From JALZCH01 sp036400075 (GTDB taxonomy: Bacteria > Acidobacteriota > Blastocatellia > Pyrinomonadales > Pyrinomonadaceae), in contig DASWLV010000109.1 of assembly GCA_036400075.1 (NCBI GenBank), forward strand, positions 1-64,000: DNA of 64,000 bases, written 5' to 3'. Below are positions 41,577 to 50,906 of this stretch, one piece after another (positions within the stretch are counted from its first letter, which is position 1; each line of letters starts with the position of its first letter). The position numbers and the translations under genes are program-made. The notes beneath the pieces were generated by a model. That model was not told where the DNA came from. It saw only the letters and a list, made by a program, of their open reading frames with translations, and did no database searches.

Positions 41577-42506
41577 ATGAGAAGAAATAAAATTACGGTT
41601 GTCGGCGCGGGAAATATCGGCGCGACAGCCGCGCACTGGATTGCGGCGAAAGAGCTGGCTGATGTTGTTTTGGTGGACATCGTCGAAGGCGTGCCGCAGG
41701 GCAAATCGCTTGACTTGATGCAAGCCGCGCCGATTGACGGTTTTGACGTAAAGCTCGTCGGCGCAAATTCATACGAAGAAACAGCGGGTTCGGATATTAT
41801 CATCATCACCGCGGGTTTGCCGCGCAAACCCGGAATGAGCCGCGACGATCTTTTGAAAGTCAACGCCGATATTGTCGGCAAAGTCACGGATGAAGCAGCC
41901 AGATACTCGCCCGATTCAATAATTATCGTTGTTTCAAATCCGCTCGACGCGATGGCTCAATTAGCTTTCCGTCGTTCGGGTTTTCCGAAAAGCCGCGTTC
42001 TCGGAATGGCTGGCGTGCTGGATTCAGCCCGGATGCGCTGCTTTCTGGCGGAAGCGCTGGATGTTTCGGTCGAAGATGTGACGGCGTTTGTTTTGGGCGG
42101 TCACGGCGATACGATGGTTCCGCTGCCGCGTTATTCGACCTGCGCCGGAATTCCGATCACCGAGTTGCTGCCCGCCGAACAAATCGAAGCGATCAACAAA
42201 CGCACTGCAAACGGCGGCGCGGAAATTGTAGGACTTTTGAAAACCGGGTCTGCTTATTACGCTCCGTCGCTCGGCGCGGTCGAGATGGCGCAATCAATTT
42301 TGAAAGACAAAAAACGCATTTTGCCGTGCGCCGTTTTTCTCGAAGGCGAATACGGAATCAACAATTTGTTTGTCGGCGTGCCGGTTAAATTGGGCAGAAA
42401 CGGCGTCGAGCAGATCGTCGAAATCAGCTTAACCGCCGAAGAACGCGCCGCTTTGCACAAATCCGCCGGAGCCGTGCAGGAATTGATTGACGTGCTGGGA
42501 ATTTAG
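41577..42506 (+). CDS. mdh: Malate dehydrogenase
   Basis: The 309-residue LDH-like malate dehydrogenase oxidises malate to oxaloacetate in the TCA cycle. It has the NAD motif ITVVGAGNIGATAA with Asp in VVLVDIVEG, the substrate loop LPRKPGMSRDDLL, VSNPLDAMAQLAF, DSARMRCFLAEAL and the catalytic HGDTMVPLPRYS. The active-site loop Arg-Lys-Pro-Gly-Met favours malate over lactate. GAGGAAGGAA lies ahead of the ATG. A terminator follows. Confidence 0.97.
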   Translation: MRRNKITVVGAGNIGATAAHWIAAKELADVVLVDIVEGVPQGKSLDLMQAAPIDGFDVKLVGANSYEETAGSDIIIITAGLPRKPGMSRDDLLKVNADIVGKVTDEAARYSPDSIIIVVSNPLDAMAQLAFRRSGFPKSRVLGMAGVLDSARMRCFLAEALDVSVEDVTAFVLGGHGDTMVPLPRYSTCAGIPITELLPAEQIEAINKRTANGGAEIVGLLKTGSAYYAPSLGAVEMAQSILKDKKRILPCAVFLEGEYGINNLFVGVPVKLGRNGVEQIVEISLTAEERAALHKSAGAVQELIDVLGI

Positions 42507-42528
42507 TTTTTTCCCGAAATTGAACTAT

Positions 42529-42563
42529 AAAAAGCGAGCGCAGATTCGGCGTTCGCTTTTTAT
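42529..42563 (+). terminator. Terminator after mdh
   Basis: 42531-42540 pairs with 42550-42559 (one G-T pair) and is followed by a T-run. A second hairpin (42585-42594 with 42601-42610, 10 bp) follows 20 nt later and may serve the minus-strand side. Confidence 0.8.
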
Positions 42564-42611
42564 TTATTACTTAATGTCTAATTTGTCTCAAAAAAAGGCG
42601 TTTTTGAGACA

Positions 42612-42713
42612 TTAAGAAAGTCGCTGTTTCACACCTACGTCGATTTGTTCTTGCGCTGACACGAAAGCAACACAAAAAAGCGTGGTTAAAATTACAATTA
42701 TTAAACGTTTCAT
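42612..42713 (-). CDS. Putative 33-residue exported peptide
   Basis: An ATG frame encodes MKRLIIVILTTLFCVAFVSA followed by QEQIDVGVKQRLS and TAA. The first 20 residues form a textbook signal peptide with cleavage after VSA, leaving a 13-residue product. It lies upstream of the hairpin at 42585-42610, which could terminate it. It may be a real small secreted peptide or the 5' end of a lost gene. No family is recognised. Confidence 0.33.
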   Translation of the reverse strand: MKRLIIVILTTLFCVAFVSAQEQIDVGVKQRLS

Positions 42714-42796
42714 AAAGATTTTTCTATTAAATTACGATTGACCGATTTCCAACAAGAAATGCCCAATTTTGTATAATACCGGATTAAATTCAGCAG

Positions 42797-44161
42797 TTAA
42801 TCCGCCTCTCCATTGCTTAATAAATAAATCCATTCGTTGAAAAATGCAGTTAGATTTTTATTGCTTGCCGTTTGCATCGCTTGTTGAAAATCTTTAGTAG
42901 TTACGGATTTGCCCCAATACTTTCGAGTATATTCTTGAAGACCTTTCCAAAATGCTTGTTCGCCCATTTCTTCGCGCAGTAAATGCAGCAAATAACCGCC
43001 CTTGTTGTAAACAATCGAACGGTCTTCGCGGCTCGGATTGTTCCAATCGGGAAATTCGAGCGATTTATCTTTGCCCGCCTCGCGCACTCGCTCGTAGCGA
43101 ACCCGCAGCTTTTCGATTTCTTTCAGATACTCTTCACGTCCGAAACGATGTTCCTTATAAGCGGCAACCATAAAAGTCGCGATTCCTTCGTTAAGCCAAA
43201 AATGATTCCAATTGAGATTCGTCACCATATTGCCCCACCACTGGTGCGAAAACTCATGCGCGCCGAGCCAGTTTTCGCGTTCATTTTCCAATACGCCGCG
43301 TCCGTATTCATCATTCATCGCCGCGAAACCGCTCATTTCCTGCTGAACGCCGCCCGCCGCCAAAATTTGTGTATATTCTTTGCCGGGATATTTCACGCCC
43401 GCTTTGTTCTCGAAAAAATCGAGCATATCAGCAGAATCTCTAAAAATTCGTTTTATCTCGTTTTCAGAAAACTGCGGAGAGGCGAGATAGCGAAGTTCTA
43501 CGCCTTTATGATGCGCCCGTACTTCGCGGAAATTTCCGGCGGCAAAACCGAAAATGTAAGTCGGAATCGGGTTTTTCTGTTCCCAGAGGGTGGATATTTT
43601 ATTGTTCGGCAAACCTGTTTGTTTTATGAAACGTCCGTTTCCGACAGTCTTTAAATCTTTCGGTGTTATCAAATTCAAACGAAATGTCGCCCGGTCGGAC
43701 GGAGCATCAACACACGGCATCCACTGGCTCGTTGAAAAGACCGTGTAGATTTGATTCTGTTCGGAGAAGAATCTGATTCCAGCCTTTGGTACTCCGTGAT
43801 AATCAATCTCAATCTGACGTTTTTCGTTCAATTTTGCAGGACGCTGGAAACTAACGATTAAAATACCGTCTTTCTTTTCAAAATTTAATGCGATTTTGTT
43901 TTCACGCACCGCGTCAATTTCCAACACACCGGCATTTAATTGTATTTCTCTAAGATTATTTACAAGTGAAATAAATTGTAGTGACACTTTTCCCTTCACT
44001 GCCTTATTCGGAATGTCCGGTTCGATTTGTGCAGTGTAATTTATTACATCAAACGAGGCGGATGCCGTTGATGCCTGAGATTGCGCTTTTACAGGGACAA
44101 CAAAAAAGGATGTAATAAATAACAACAAAATGCCTGTGGCAGTAACTATTTTGTTATTCAT
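42797..44161 (-). CDS. Short M1-family aminopeptidase
   Basis: The 454-residue exported protein has a signal peptide (GILLLFITSFFVVPVKA), an N-terminal beta-sandwich like M1 enzymes, and the zinc motif HEFSHQWWGNMV...NEGIATF, exactly HExxH-18-E. The peptide-anchoring GxMEN motif is replaced by a different sequence (GGVQQEMSGFAAM), so exopeptidase behaviour is uncertain. It stops soon after the catalytic domain (ending YRKYWGKS...FFNEWIY) and lacks the large C-terminal domain, so it is roughly half the common M1 size. Confidence 0.88.
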   Translation of the reverse strand: MNNKIVTATGILLLFITSFFVVPVKAQSQASTASASFDVINYTAQIEPDIPNKAVKGKVSLQFISLVNNLREIQLNAGVLEIDAVRENKIALNFEKKDGILIVSFQRPAKLNEKRQIEIDYHGVPKAGIRFFSEQNQIYTVFSTSQWMPCVDAPSDRATFRLNLITPKDLKTVGNGRFIKQTGLPNNKISTLWEQKNPIPTYIFGFAAGNFREVRAHHKGVELRYLASPQFSENEIKRIFRDSADMLDFFENKAGVKYPGKEYTQILAAGGVQQEMSGFAAMNDEYGRGVLENERENWLGAHEFSHQWWGNMVTNLNWNHFWLNEGIATFMVAAYKEHRFGREEYLKEIEKLRVRYERVREAGKDKSLEFPDWNNPSREDRSIVYNKGGYLLHLLREEMGEQAFWKGLQEYTRKYWGKSVTTKDFQQAMQTASNKNLTAFFNEWIYLLSNGEAD

Positions 44162-44635
44162 AAGTTTAGTTTATAAATAAATATTTGGAAGATTTTTAAC
44201 CAAACGAACATCTAAACTACTCATTTTCCTTTTCTGAGATAAAGCATGAATAAGTAATGCTACAAAAATGAGTCCCAAAAAGAATATCCGTTTCAAATTT
44301 GTAATGATGCGCTAAAGAACGGTAAAAACCCCCTTTTTCTTTTCACCAGCATACTATTTTGGTTTAATCCGAAAGCATCGAACTACTAATTATACCGCTA
44401 AAGAGCGGTGTTTCTGCTGTCTTTACCGCTAATATGCGGCATAATACTCCAAATTAGAGTCACATACCGCTTTTAAATCTGTCTCAAAATAAAACAAGTA
44501 CCGCCGCCACAAGCGAATTTTCGCCCCAATTCAGACGATAGGCTAAATGTTGAAAAGAAACTTGGGTTCTAGCACTGATGTGTTGTTTGGTGTGGCATTA
44601 TCTACAGCCACACCAATTGCTTTAAAGATTCTTAT
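44162..44635. other. Intergenic region with short repeated hairpins
   Basis: 474 bases between the M1 gene and the FG-GAP gene. Repeated CTAAAGA-CGGT-type sequence occurs near 44311 and 44396, with small hairpins ACCGCT/AGCGGT and CCGC/GCGG at 44396-44445. A TTG-initiated 41-codon minus frame at 44171-44296 would give a basic single-span membrane peptide (KRIFFLGLIFVALLIHAL), too weak to call. Confidence 0.45.
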
Positions 44636-47600
44636 TTAATTTAACGGCACAAAAGCCGCAGGGATTGGTTTGTCGTCTGCTAAACCAAACTGCAAAGCAC
44701 GAAATTGATTGTTTGAGCTGCTCAACGAATACCAATTTCCATCACGAAAAACAGCAATGTCAGCTTTTCCATCACCGTCATAATCAGCTACAACCGGAAT
44801 GTCTGTTGATACTCCAAACTGTATGCCGTAGAAACCTTGCATGCTTCCCAAAACATACCACACGCCGGAACGAAAGACGGCTTGGTCTGCTATTCCATCT
44901 CCGTCATAATCTCCGGCAACCGGTTTATCCGAAGCAACACCGAATTGAACTGCTCTAAATGCGTTATCCGAGCTTCTCGACCAATACCAATTTCCATCAC
45001 GGAAAACCGCAACATCCGTTTTACCGTCTCCGTCATAATCGGCTTGTACCGGTTTGTCGGTTGAGATGCCGAACTGGACGCCTCTGAATTGATTATTAGA
45101 GCTATTGAGAAAATACCAATTACCTTGTCTGAAAACTGCAACGTCCGCTTTCCCGTCACCATCGTAATCCGCCGGAACCGGCACGTCTCCGGTTTGACCG
45201 AATTGAACTGCTCGAAATTGATTTGTTGAGCTTTCAGTAATGTACCAATAGCCGTCTCTGAAAACAGCAACATCGGTTTTGCCGTCTCCGTCATAATCTG
45301 CGGGAGTGAGTTTATCTGCGGCTAATCCAAAACCAACACCGGTAAAACCGGCTGTTGAGCGGTTCAAATACCAAGCGGCGTTTGATGGACGGAAAACTGA
45401 TATGTCCGATCTTCCGTCTCCGTCAAAATCAAATGGTGATTGATTGGTGATGCTCAATTGAACGATTCCCAATCTCGGAACATTGTTGAAAGTATGGAAT
45501 TTACCGCAGACAATAACTTTACCGTCGGGACGAGCATAAATTTTACTTATATTACCATTCTGCGTTCCGCCTTCGAAAAACTTAGAATCAATAAAACCGC
45601 TTGAAGTAAAACGGGCTAACCCTAGTCTTGCTTTAGATTGCGCTTGCGAAAATTGACCGCCGATAAGATATCTGCCGTTTGATTCCTGCGCTACTGAAAA
45701 AACTGCCTGATTAGTTCCCGCGCCAGTGAAAGTTGCGTCAAGAGAACCGTCGGCATTTAAACGAGCGATTCTTTGCCTTGGCTGATTATTTACTTGAGTG
45801 AAAAAACCGCCGATAAAAATTTTCCCATCAGGCTGAAGCTCAATATCAGGAGAATCGTTTATTAGAGTATTGAATGTGGTGTCTCTTGTTCCATCCGGGT
45901 TTAGTCGAGCGATTGAATTCCAACTGGTGCTGGAAGAATGCCCGGCTCCGCTAACTAAAATTTTATTATCAGGTTGGATAATTATTTCCTTTCCAGATCC
46001 CGAATTAATTGCAGAGCTGGCATTAAATGTTAAATCAGGTGAACCATCAGGATTTCGGCGGATAACGGGCGCTTGAAACGATCCGGCACCATCTGGGAAC
46101 TGTCCGCCTATCAAGATTTTACCGTCGGACTGAACGGCGAGCGACGAAATTCCGAGAACCGAATTAAGGCTAAAATCAAATGAAACATCCACCGTCCCGT
46201 CCGGATTCAAACGAGCAATATTTGACCGCTGCGAACCGGCGACGGTTGTAAACCTCCCGCCAATCAGTATTTTCCCGTCGGATTGCAACGCAATGGCGGA
46301 AACGACCGGAGGAAACGTGTCGTTAATGTAAAGAACGTCATTTTGATTAAAGGAAACGTCCAGACTTCCGTCAGGATTTAACCGCGCCAGCGATTTGCGG
46401 GGTTTTCCATTAACTTGCTCAAAGGCTCCTCCGACAAGTATTTTCCCGTCCGGCTGAAAAACCAGAGTCGAGATCGCGCTGCCGTCAAAAAGCGTTCTTC
46501 TTACCGTGTAAGGATTAAATGTTCCGTCAACGGAATAATCAGTGTTTAACCGGAAAAGACTGTAATGAGCCGCGCTGTTTATTTTTGAAAACTCGCCGAC
46601 CAGATATATTTTCCCATCGTCTCGGACAAGTGCACTGACAATTGAAGTTTGATACCTAACGGTATCAAACGAAAAAGACTCGTCAGCCGCCCCATCCGAA
46701 TTCAGCAAAAAAATATTTCGTTCCGTGCCGCTGCCGCCGCCGAAAGAACCGTAAACAAAAATTTTGCCGTTCGGATGCAGCGAGATTTTGGTGACCCATG
46801 TGTCTATTTGAGAATCCGTTTTAAACGTCTCGTCAATTTTGCCGTCGGCATTTAACCGGGCTAGATGAATCAAGTTTGAACCGATTGAAAATCTCCCGGC
46901 GATTAAAACTTTACCGTCGTTTAAGGGAATAATGTCGAAAATTGTTCCGCTTGAAATGTTGGCGTTAAAAGTTTGAATAACGGTTCCGTCCCATTCAAGC
47001 TTAGCTATTTTCTCACGAGTGAAGCCGTTAATTTGGGAAAAAGCACCGCCGACGTAAATTTTATTATCGCTCGTTACCGCAATTGATCCGATTCCGGTTT
47101 CAAACCCGCCGGGCGTTATCGTCAGAGACGGATCAACCGACCCGTCGCTGTTTAATCGCATTAAGCCTTTCCGCGTAACTCCTCTCCATATAATAGTGCC
47201 GCCGGTAAGCAAAATGCGGTCGTCGGGTAAAACCAACATTGTTCCGATGACTGTATTGGACGATGTCCCGGAATTAAATGCCATATCCAAAGAGCCGTCG
47301 GAATTAAGCCGGGCGAAACCGTTTCGGGCAATTCCGTTGATCTTCGTAAAAGAACCGAGAACAAGAATTTTTCCGTCCGATTGCAGGGCGAGCTTCATAA
47401 CGGCATCATTGAACAGCGGAGGAATAAAGGAATTATCCAATTCACCGTTTTCCAGAAAACGAGCGAGGTTGGAATGCGGAACGCCGTTGGCATTATCAAT
47501 AACGCCTCCGACCAGAAGCTTGCCGTCCGCCTGCCTGACTGCTGCGAAAATTCTTCCCGCAAACCCGATTGCAGGCGCAAAGGTCGGATCAATTTTTTCG

Positions 47601-47752
47601 CTTTCCGCTAATAAATTGTTTGATTCTAAATAATTCTCATTTGCCTTAGCTTTAGCTCCTAAAATGAGGAATAGAATTAACGCAAATGCCGCGGAAATAA
47701 ACGCTTCATTTACACCAATATTGATTTGTGAAGTTTTAATTAAAATTTTCAT
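44636..47752 (-). CDS. Secreted delta-60 / FG-GAP repeat protein, 1038 residues
   Basis: A signal segment (ISAAFALILFLILGAKAKA) precedes about a dozen delta-60 repeats (each with DGKILVGG-type strands and a LNPDGSLDVSFN-type turn) over residues ~50-740, then seven FG-GAP blades (DYDGDGKTDVAVFRDGYWYI and variants) to the end. The blades are very alike in both protein and DNA, suggesting recent duplication. Likely a surface-exposed adhesin or scaffold of beta-propellers, by family; no enzymatic domain is seen. It lies 21 nt downstream of a truncated paralogue. Confidence 0.87.
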   Translation of the reverse strand: MKILIKTSQINIGVNEAFISAAFALILFLILGAKAKANENYLESNNLLAESEKIDPTFAPAIGFAGRIFAAVRQADGKLLVGGVIDNANGVPHSNLARFLENGELDNSFIPPLFNDAVMKLALQSDGKILVLGSFTKINGIARNGFARLNSDGSLDMAFNSGTSSNTVIGTMLVLPDDRILLTGGTIIWRGVTRKGLMRLNSDGSVDPSLTITPGGFETGIGSIAVTSDNKIYVGGAFSQINGFTREKIAKLEWDGTVIQTFNANISSGTIFDIIPLNDGKVLIAGRFSIGSNLIHLARLNADGKIDETFKTDSQIDTWVTKISLHPNGKIFVYGSFGGGSGTERNIFLLNSDGAADESFSFDTVRYQTSIVSALVRDDGKIYLVGEFSKINSAAHYSLFRLNTDYSVDGTFNPYTVRRTLFDGSAISTLVFQPDGKILVGGAFEQVNGKPRKSLARLNPDGSLDVSFNQNDVLYINDTFPPVVSAIALQSDGKILIGGRFTTVAGSQRSNIARLNPDGTVDVSFDFSLNSVLGISSLAVQSDGKILIGGQFPDGAGSFQAPVIRRNPDGSPDLTFNASSAINSGSGKEIIIQPDNKILVSGAGHSSSTSWNSIARLNPDGTRDTTFNTLINDSPDIELQPDGKIFIGGFFTQVNNQPRQRIARLNADGSLDATFTGAGTNQAVFSVAQESNGRYLIGGQFSQAQSKARLGLARFTSSGFIDSKFFEGGTQNGNISKIYARPDGKVIVCGKFHTFNNVPRLGIVQLSITNQSPFDFDGDGRSDISVFRPSNAAWYLNRSTAGFTGVGFGLAADKLTPADYDGDGKTDVAVFRDGYWYITESSTNQFRAVQFGQTGDVPVPADYDGDGKADVAVFRQGNWYFLNSSNNQFRGVQFGISTDKPVQADYDGDGKTDVAVFRDGNWYWSRSSDNAFRAVQFGVASDKPVAGDYDGDGIADQAVFRSGVWYVLGSMQGFYGIQFGVSTDIPVVADYDGDGKADIAVFRDGNWYSLSSSNNQFRALQFGLADDKPIPAAFVPLN

Positions 47753-47773
47753 AGTTGTTTTAAGAAATGAGTG

Positions 47774-48034
47774 CTAGGGAACAAATGCCGACGGAATCGG
47801 TTTGTCGTTTGTTGTTCCAAACTGGATTGCACAAAACTGATCGTTCGAGTTGTTGAGCCAATACCAAAAACCGTTTCTGAAAACGGCAATGTCGGTTTTT
47901 TCATCACCATCATAATCTGCAGCAACCGTTTCTTGTGAAGAAACAATAATTAATAAACTCGTCAAAAACATTATTCGTGAGAAAAATGCAGAGTAAGACG
48001 CAAAGAATGGAGCTTTAATGATTCGATACAACAT
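47774..48034 (-). pseudogene. Internally deleted FG-GAP paralogue
   Basis: The 86-residue frame joins an N-terminal hydrophobic, signal-like stretch (RIMFLTSLLIIVSSQETV) directly to one terminal FG-GAP blade (ADYDGDEKTDIAVFRNGFWY...FG) and the family ending KPIPSAFVP. The delta-60 part and all other blades are missing, as if recombination between repeats removed them. It may be translated but can hardly form a propeller. Confidence 0.65.
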
Positions 48035-48408
48035 TTTTTATTATCTTTTGCAATTAGTGAGTGAAGATTGATTTCGATTAAGACGGCATCTGATAAGTTG
48101 CTTCTTTTCTTATCCAATCTGTGTTAGAAATTTATTGAGAACTACTAATTAAACAAAATATTAGGCTGCTTTGGGGGAAAGTTTGCCATAAAAATATCGC
48201 AGGCTTACCATTGCCGAATCAGTTTAATCTAAGAGTTATTTCAGTAATTGATCCGTCTTTTGATTTACTTGATGATGCTTAATAAATCAAAGGGGAATTG
48301 AAGAACACTAAAGAAACGAGGATAGCGTACACAATTCATTGAAATGGTCGGTATTATTAGCCCGCCTTTATCTAACATTTTTGTTTTCTGAGTTTTCCTG
48401 AGCTGTTT
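48035..48408. other. Intergenic region, no gene seen
   Basis: 374 AT-rich bases between the truncated FG-GAP copy and the next full paralogue. No terminator with a clear stem and no protein-like frame were found. Confidence 0.45.
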
Positions 48409-50565
48409 TTAGCGCACATAAACTGATTCAATTGGAATATCGCCGAATTGCCCGAAATGAATCGCGTGGAAGCTATTAGTCTCGCTGAGCAATTGATACC
48501 AGAAACCGTTGCGGAAAACAGCGATGTCCGTTTTACGGTCGCCATCGTAATCTGCCGGAACGGGAACGTCACTGCGCTGCCCAAATTGGACGGCTCGAAA
48601 ACCGGCTGTTGATTGCAATAAATACCAAGTGCCGTTTGAAGGACGAAAGACAGCCACATCGGCTCTACCGTCAGCGTCATAATCGCCCGGCGTAAACAAG
48701 TCGCTGCTTAGTCCCCAATGAAAAGTTATAATGTTTCGGTCTGTGCTTGACGATTTGCGATAACTGAAAAAGCTCGGTGGAGGAGGAGCTTCCGGTATTC
48801 CAACCAAACGAGTGAAAACCGCAAGATCAGCTTGTCCATCCCCGTCATAATCAGCAGGAACCGGATAATCACCCGCAGAACCGAATTTCTCGGCTCGAAA
48901 ACTGTTGTTGGAAGTGTTGAGGATGTAATAGTAACTGTCGTACGGAGCGTTCAAGCCGTATCTGTAAACGGCTATGTCAGCTTTACCGTCGCCATCGTAA
49001 TCGGCGGGAACCGGCACGTCGCCGGTTTGCCCGAATTGTATTCCGTAAAAAGTATTTGTCCGGCTTTTGATGAGATACCAGAAGCCATTGCGGAAGACGG
49101 CAATGTCAGCTTTTCCATCGCCGTCATAATCCGCCGGAGCGAGGCGGTCAGTCGAAACGCCAAACTGTATTCCTTGAAACGTATTTGCGGCGCTCTTTAG
49201 GAAATACCACGTCCCGCCGCTCGGACGAAAAACCGAAACGTCATCCTTACGGTCTGCGTCGAAATCAAAATACGCAACGCCTCCAGAAACAAAACGATTT
49301 ATTTCGGAGCTGTTAACTCCGATAATTTTGCCGTCAGTTTGCACTAACAATCCAACCAGTGAATTTAGGAATGAATTGAAAGCTATACCGCCATCTCCAA
49401 AACTTCGGTCAAAAGTGCCATCGCCGTTTAAACGAAAAACAGTGGAATGGGAAGAAGACGGAGTAGAAGTATGACCGCCGCCAATGATTTTACCGTCGGG
49501 TTGCAAAGCAAGCGTGAATGCGGCTGCCGAACCGACTCCGTAAGTGAAAGCCAGTTTTCCTCCTTCACCAAAGCTTGAGTCAAGCGAGCCATCAGTGTTA
49601 TAACGTGCCAAAGCTGCCGTAAATGTCCCGTTATAATTTAGGGCTGTGCCGAGCGCAACAATTTTGCCATCGGGCTGAAGCGCGGCGGCGTTGATTCTTT
49701 CGTCCAATCCATTACCAAACAAAGTAGTGGCAATGCCGTCAAAGTCAAAGGTCGTATCAAGTGTTCCGTTGGGATTATACCGAACTATCGCAAAATCGCC
49801 TTCTCCGTAACCGGCTGCAATAATTTTGCCATCTATCTGAACGGCGATGGCATTAGCACCGCTAACATTGCCGATATTCGTTTTAACAATTCCGGCGTTA
49901 CCGAATTCAGTATCGAGCGAGCCGTTTGGGTGATAACGAACCAAGACTAAGTTGGTATTGAAGGTGGAAATGGTAGTCTCCCCTGCAACGATAATTTTTC
50001 CGTCACGCTGCAAAGTAGCTGCTTTTGCATCGTTAAAACTATCTCCGATGTTCGTAATAACGATGCCATTCGTTCCGAAACTGCTGTCAATTGAACCGTT
50101 CGAGTTAAAGCGGACGACCGCGAAACTATAAGCCAAGGTGGAATTGACGGTTGTTCCCGAGACGACAATTTTCCCGTCGGATTGAAGATTCACAGCCGTA
50201 GCGGCTACGGAATTACCGTTAACCTCAGTCAAGGCAATACCGTCTCCATCGAAACTTGTGTCAGGCGAACCATCCGAATTCAAACGAATTATCAGATTTT
50301 TAAGACCCGGTGCACCAAAACTAAAGCCGACTGCAATAATTTTACCATCAGGCTGAAGAGCGGCGGCTCTTAAAGAGTCTAAATTTCCAAGCTGTAGTTG
50401 AGCCTTACCGTTTCGCCCGAAAGTACGGTCAAGATCACCGGGGAAAGCTTCTGCTATCGTCGCCTGAGACATACAACACGCCAGAACAACAAATGCGGAA
50501 AACAGATTTACATTACGGAAAAACGAGGCATATTCGGCAAGTAAGCTTGAGTTTTTCTGGTTCAT
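48409..50565 (-). CDS. Secreted delta-60 / FG-GAP repeat protein, 718 residues
   Basis: A signal peptide (NLFSAFVVLACCMSQATIAEA) is followed by delta-60 repeats (DLDRTFGRNGKAQL; ALQPDGKIIAVGFSFG) to about residue 425 and FG-GAP blades thereafter (DFDADRKDDVSVFRPSGGTW; DYDGDGKADIAVFRNGFWY). Organisation matches the paralogues at 30494 and 44636. One blade (DQAVYRYGLNAPYDSYYYIL region) carries an insertion. Confidence 0.87.
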   Translation of the reverse strand: MNQKNSSLLAEYASFFRNVNLFSAFVVLACCMSQATIAEAFPGDLDRTFGRNGKAQLQLGNLDSLRAAALQPDGKIIAVGFSFGAPGLKNLIIRLNSDGSPDTSFDGDGIALTEVNGNSVAATAVNLQSDGKIVVSGTTVNSTLAYSFAVVRFNSNGSIDSSFGTNGIVITNIGDSFNDAKAATLQRDGKIIVAGETTISTFNTNLVLVRYHPNGSLDTEFGNAGIVKTNIGNVSGANAIAVQIDGKIIAAGYGEGDFAIVRYNPNGTLDTTFDFDGIATTLFGNGLDERINAAALQPDGKIVALGTALNYNGTFTAALARYNTDGSLDSSFGEGGKLAFTYGVGSAAAFTLALQPDGKIIGGGHTSTPSSSHSTVFRLNGDGTFDRSFGDGGIAFNSFLNSLVGLLVQTDGKIIGVNSSEINRFVSGGVAYFDFDADRKDDVSVFRPSGGTWYFLKSAANTFQGIQFGVSTDRLAPADYDGDGKADIAVFRNGFWYLIKSRTNTFYGIQFGQTGDVPVPADYDGDGKADIAVYRYGLNAPYDSYYYILNTSNNSFRAEKFGSAGDYPVPADYDGDGQADLAVFTRLVGIPEAPPPPSFFSYRKSSSTDRNIITFHWGLSSDLFTPGDYDADGRADVAVFRPSNGTWYLLQSTAGFRAVQFGQRSDVPVPADYDGDRKTDIAVFRNGFWYQLLSETNSFHAIHFGQFGDIPIESVYVR

Positions 50566-50662
50566 ATCTTTGAGGCTGCGAAATCAAGGTATCATTAATC
50601 AAATCGGATACTTTCGCTTCCCAATTCGAGTCGTTGTTTTCTCTGAAAACTGTAATGCCAGC

Positions 50663-50836
50663 TTACCTAATAAAAGCGCTTGGGATGGGTTTATCAATTG
50701 TAATGCCAAACTGTTCTCCATAAAAAGAATTATTTGAGCTATTCAGCCGATACCAAAATCCTTGGCGAAAAACCGCAATGTCAGCTTTGCCGTCTCCATC
50801 ATAATCGGCAGCTACCGGCGTATCGGAAGGTTCTAA
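50663..50836 (-). pseudogene. Orphan FG-GAP blade without start
   Basis: A minus frame opening at a stop at 50837 encodes one complete blade (AADYDGDGKADIAVFRQGFW, YRLNSSNNSFYGEQFG) and the family ending KPIPSAFIR, then TAA at 50663. There is no start codon, so it is the 3' remnant of a further paralogue. Confidence 0.75.
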
Positions 50837-50906
50837 TTATAGTGTCAAATATGACTGTCTTATGAATTTCAAGATGCTTCTACCAGCCTAAAACAATTGC
50901 AGAAAT

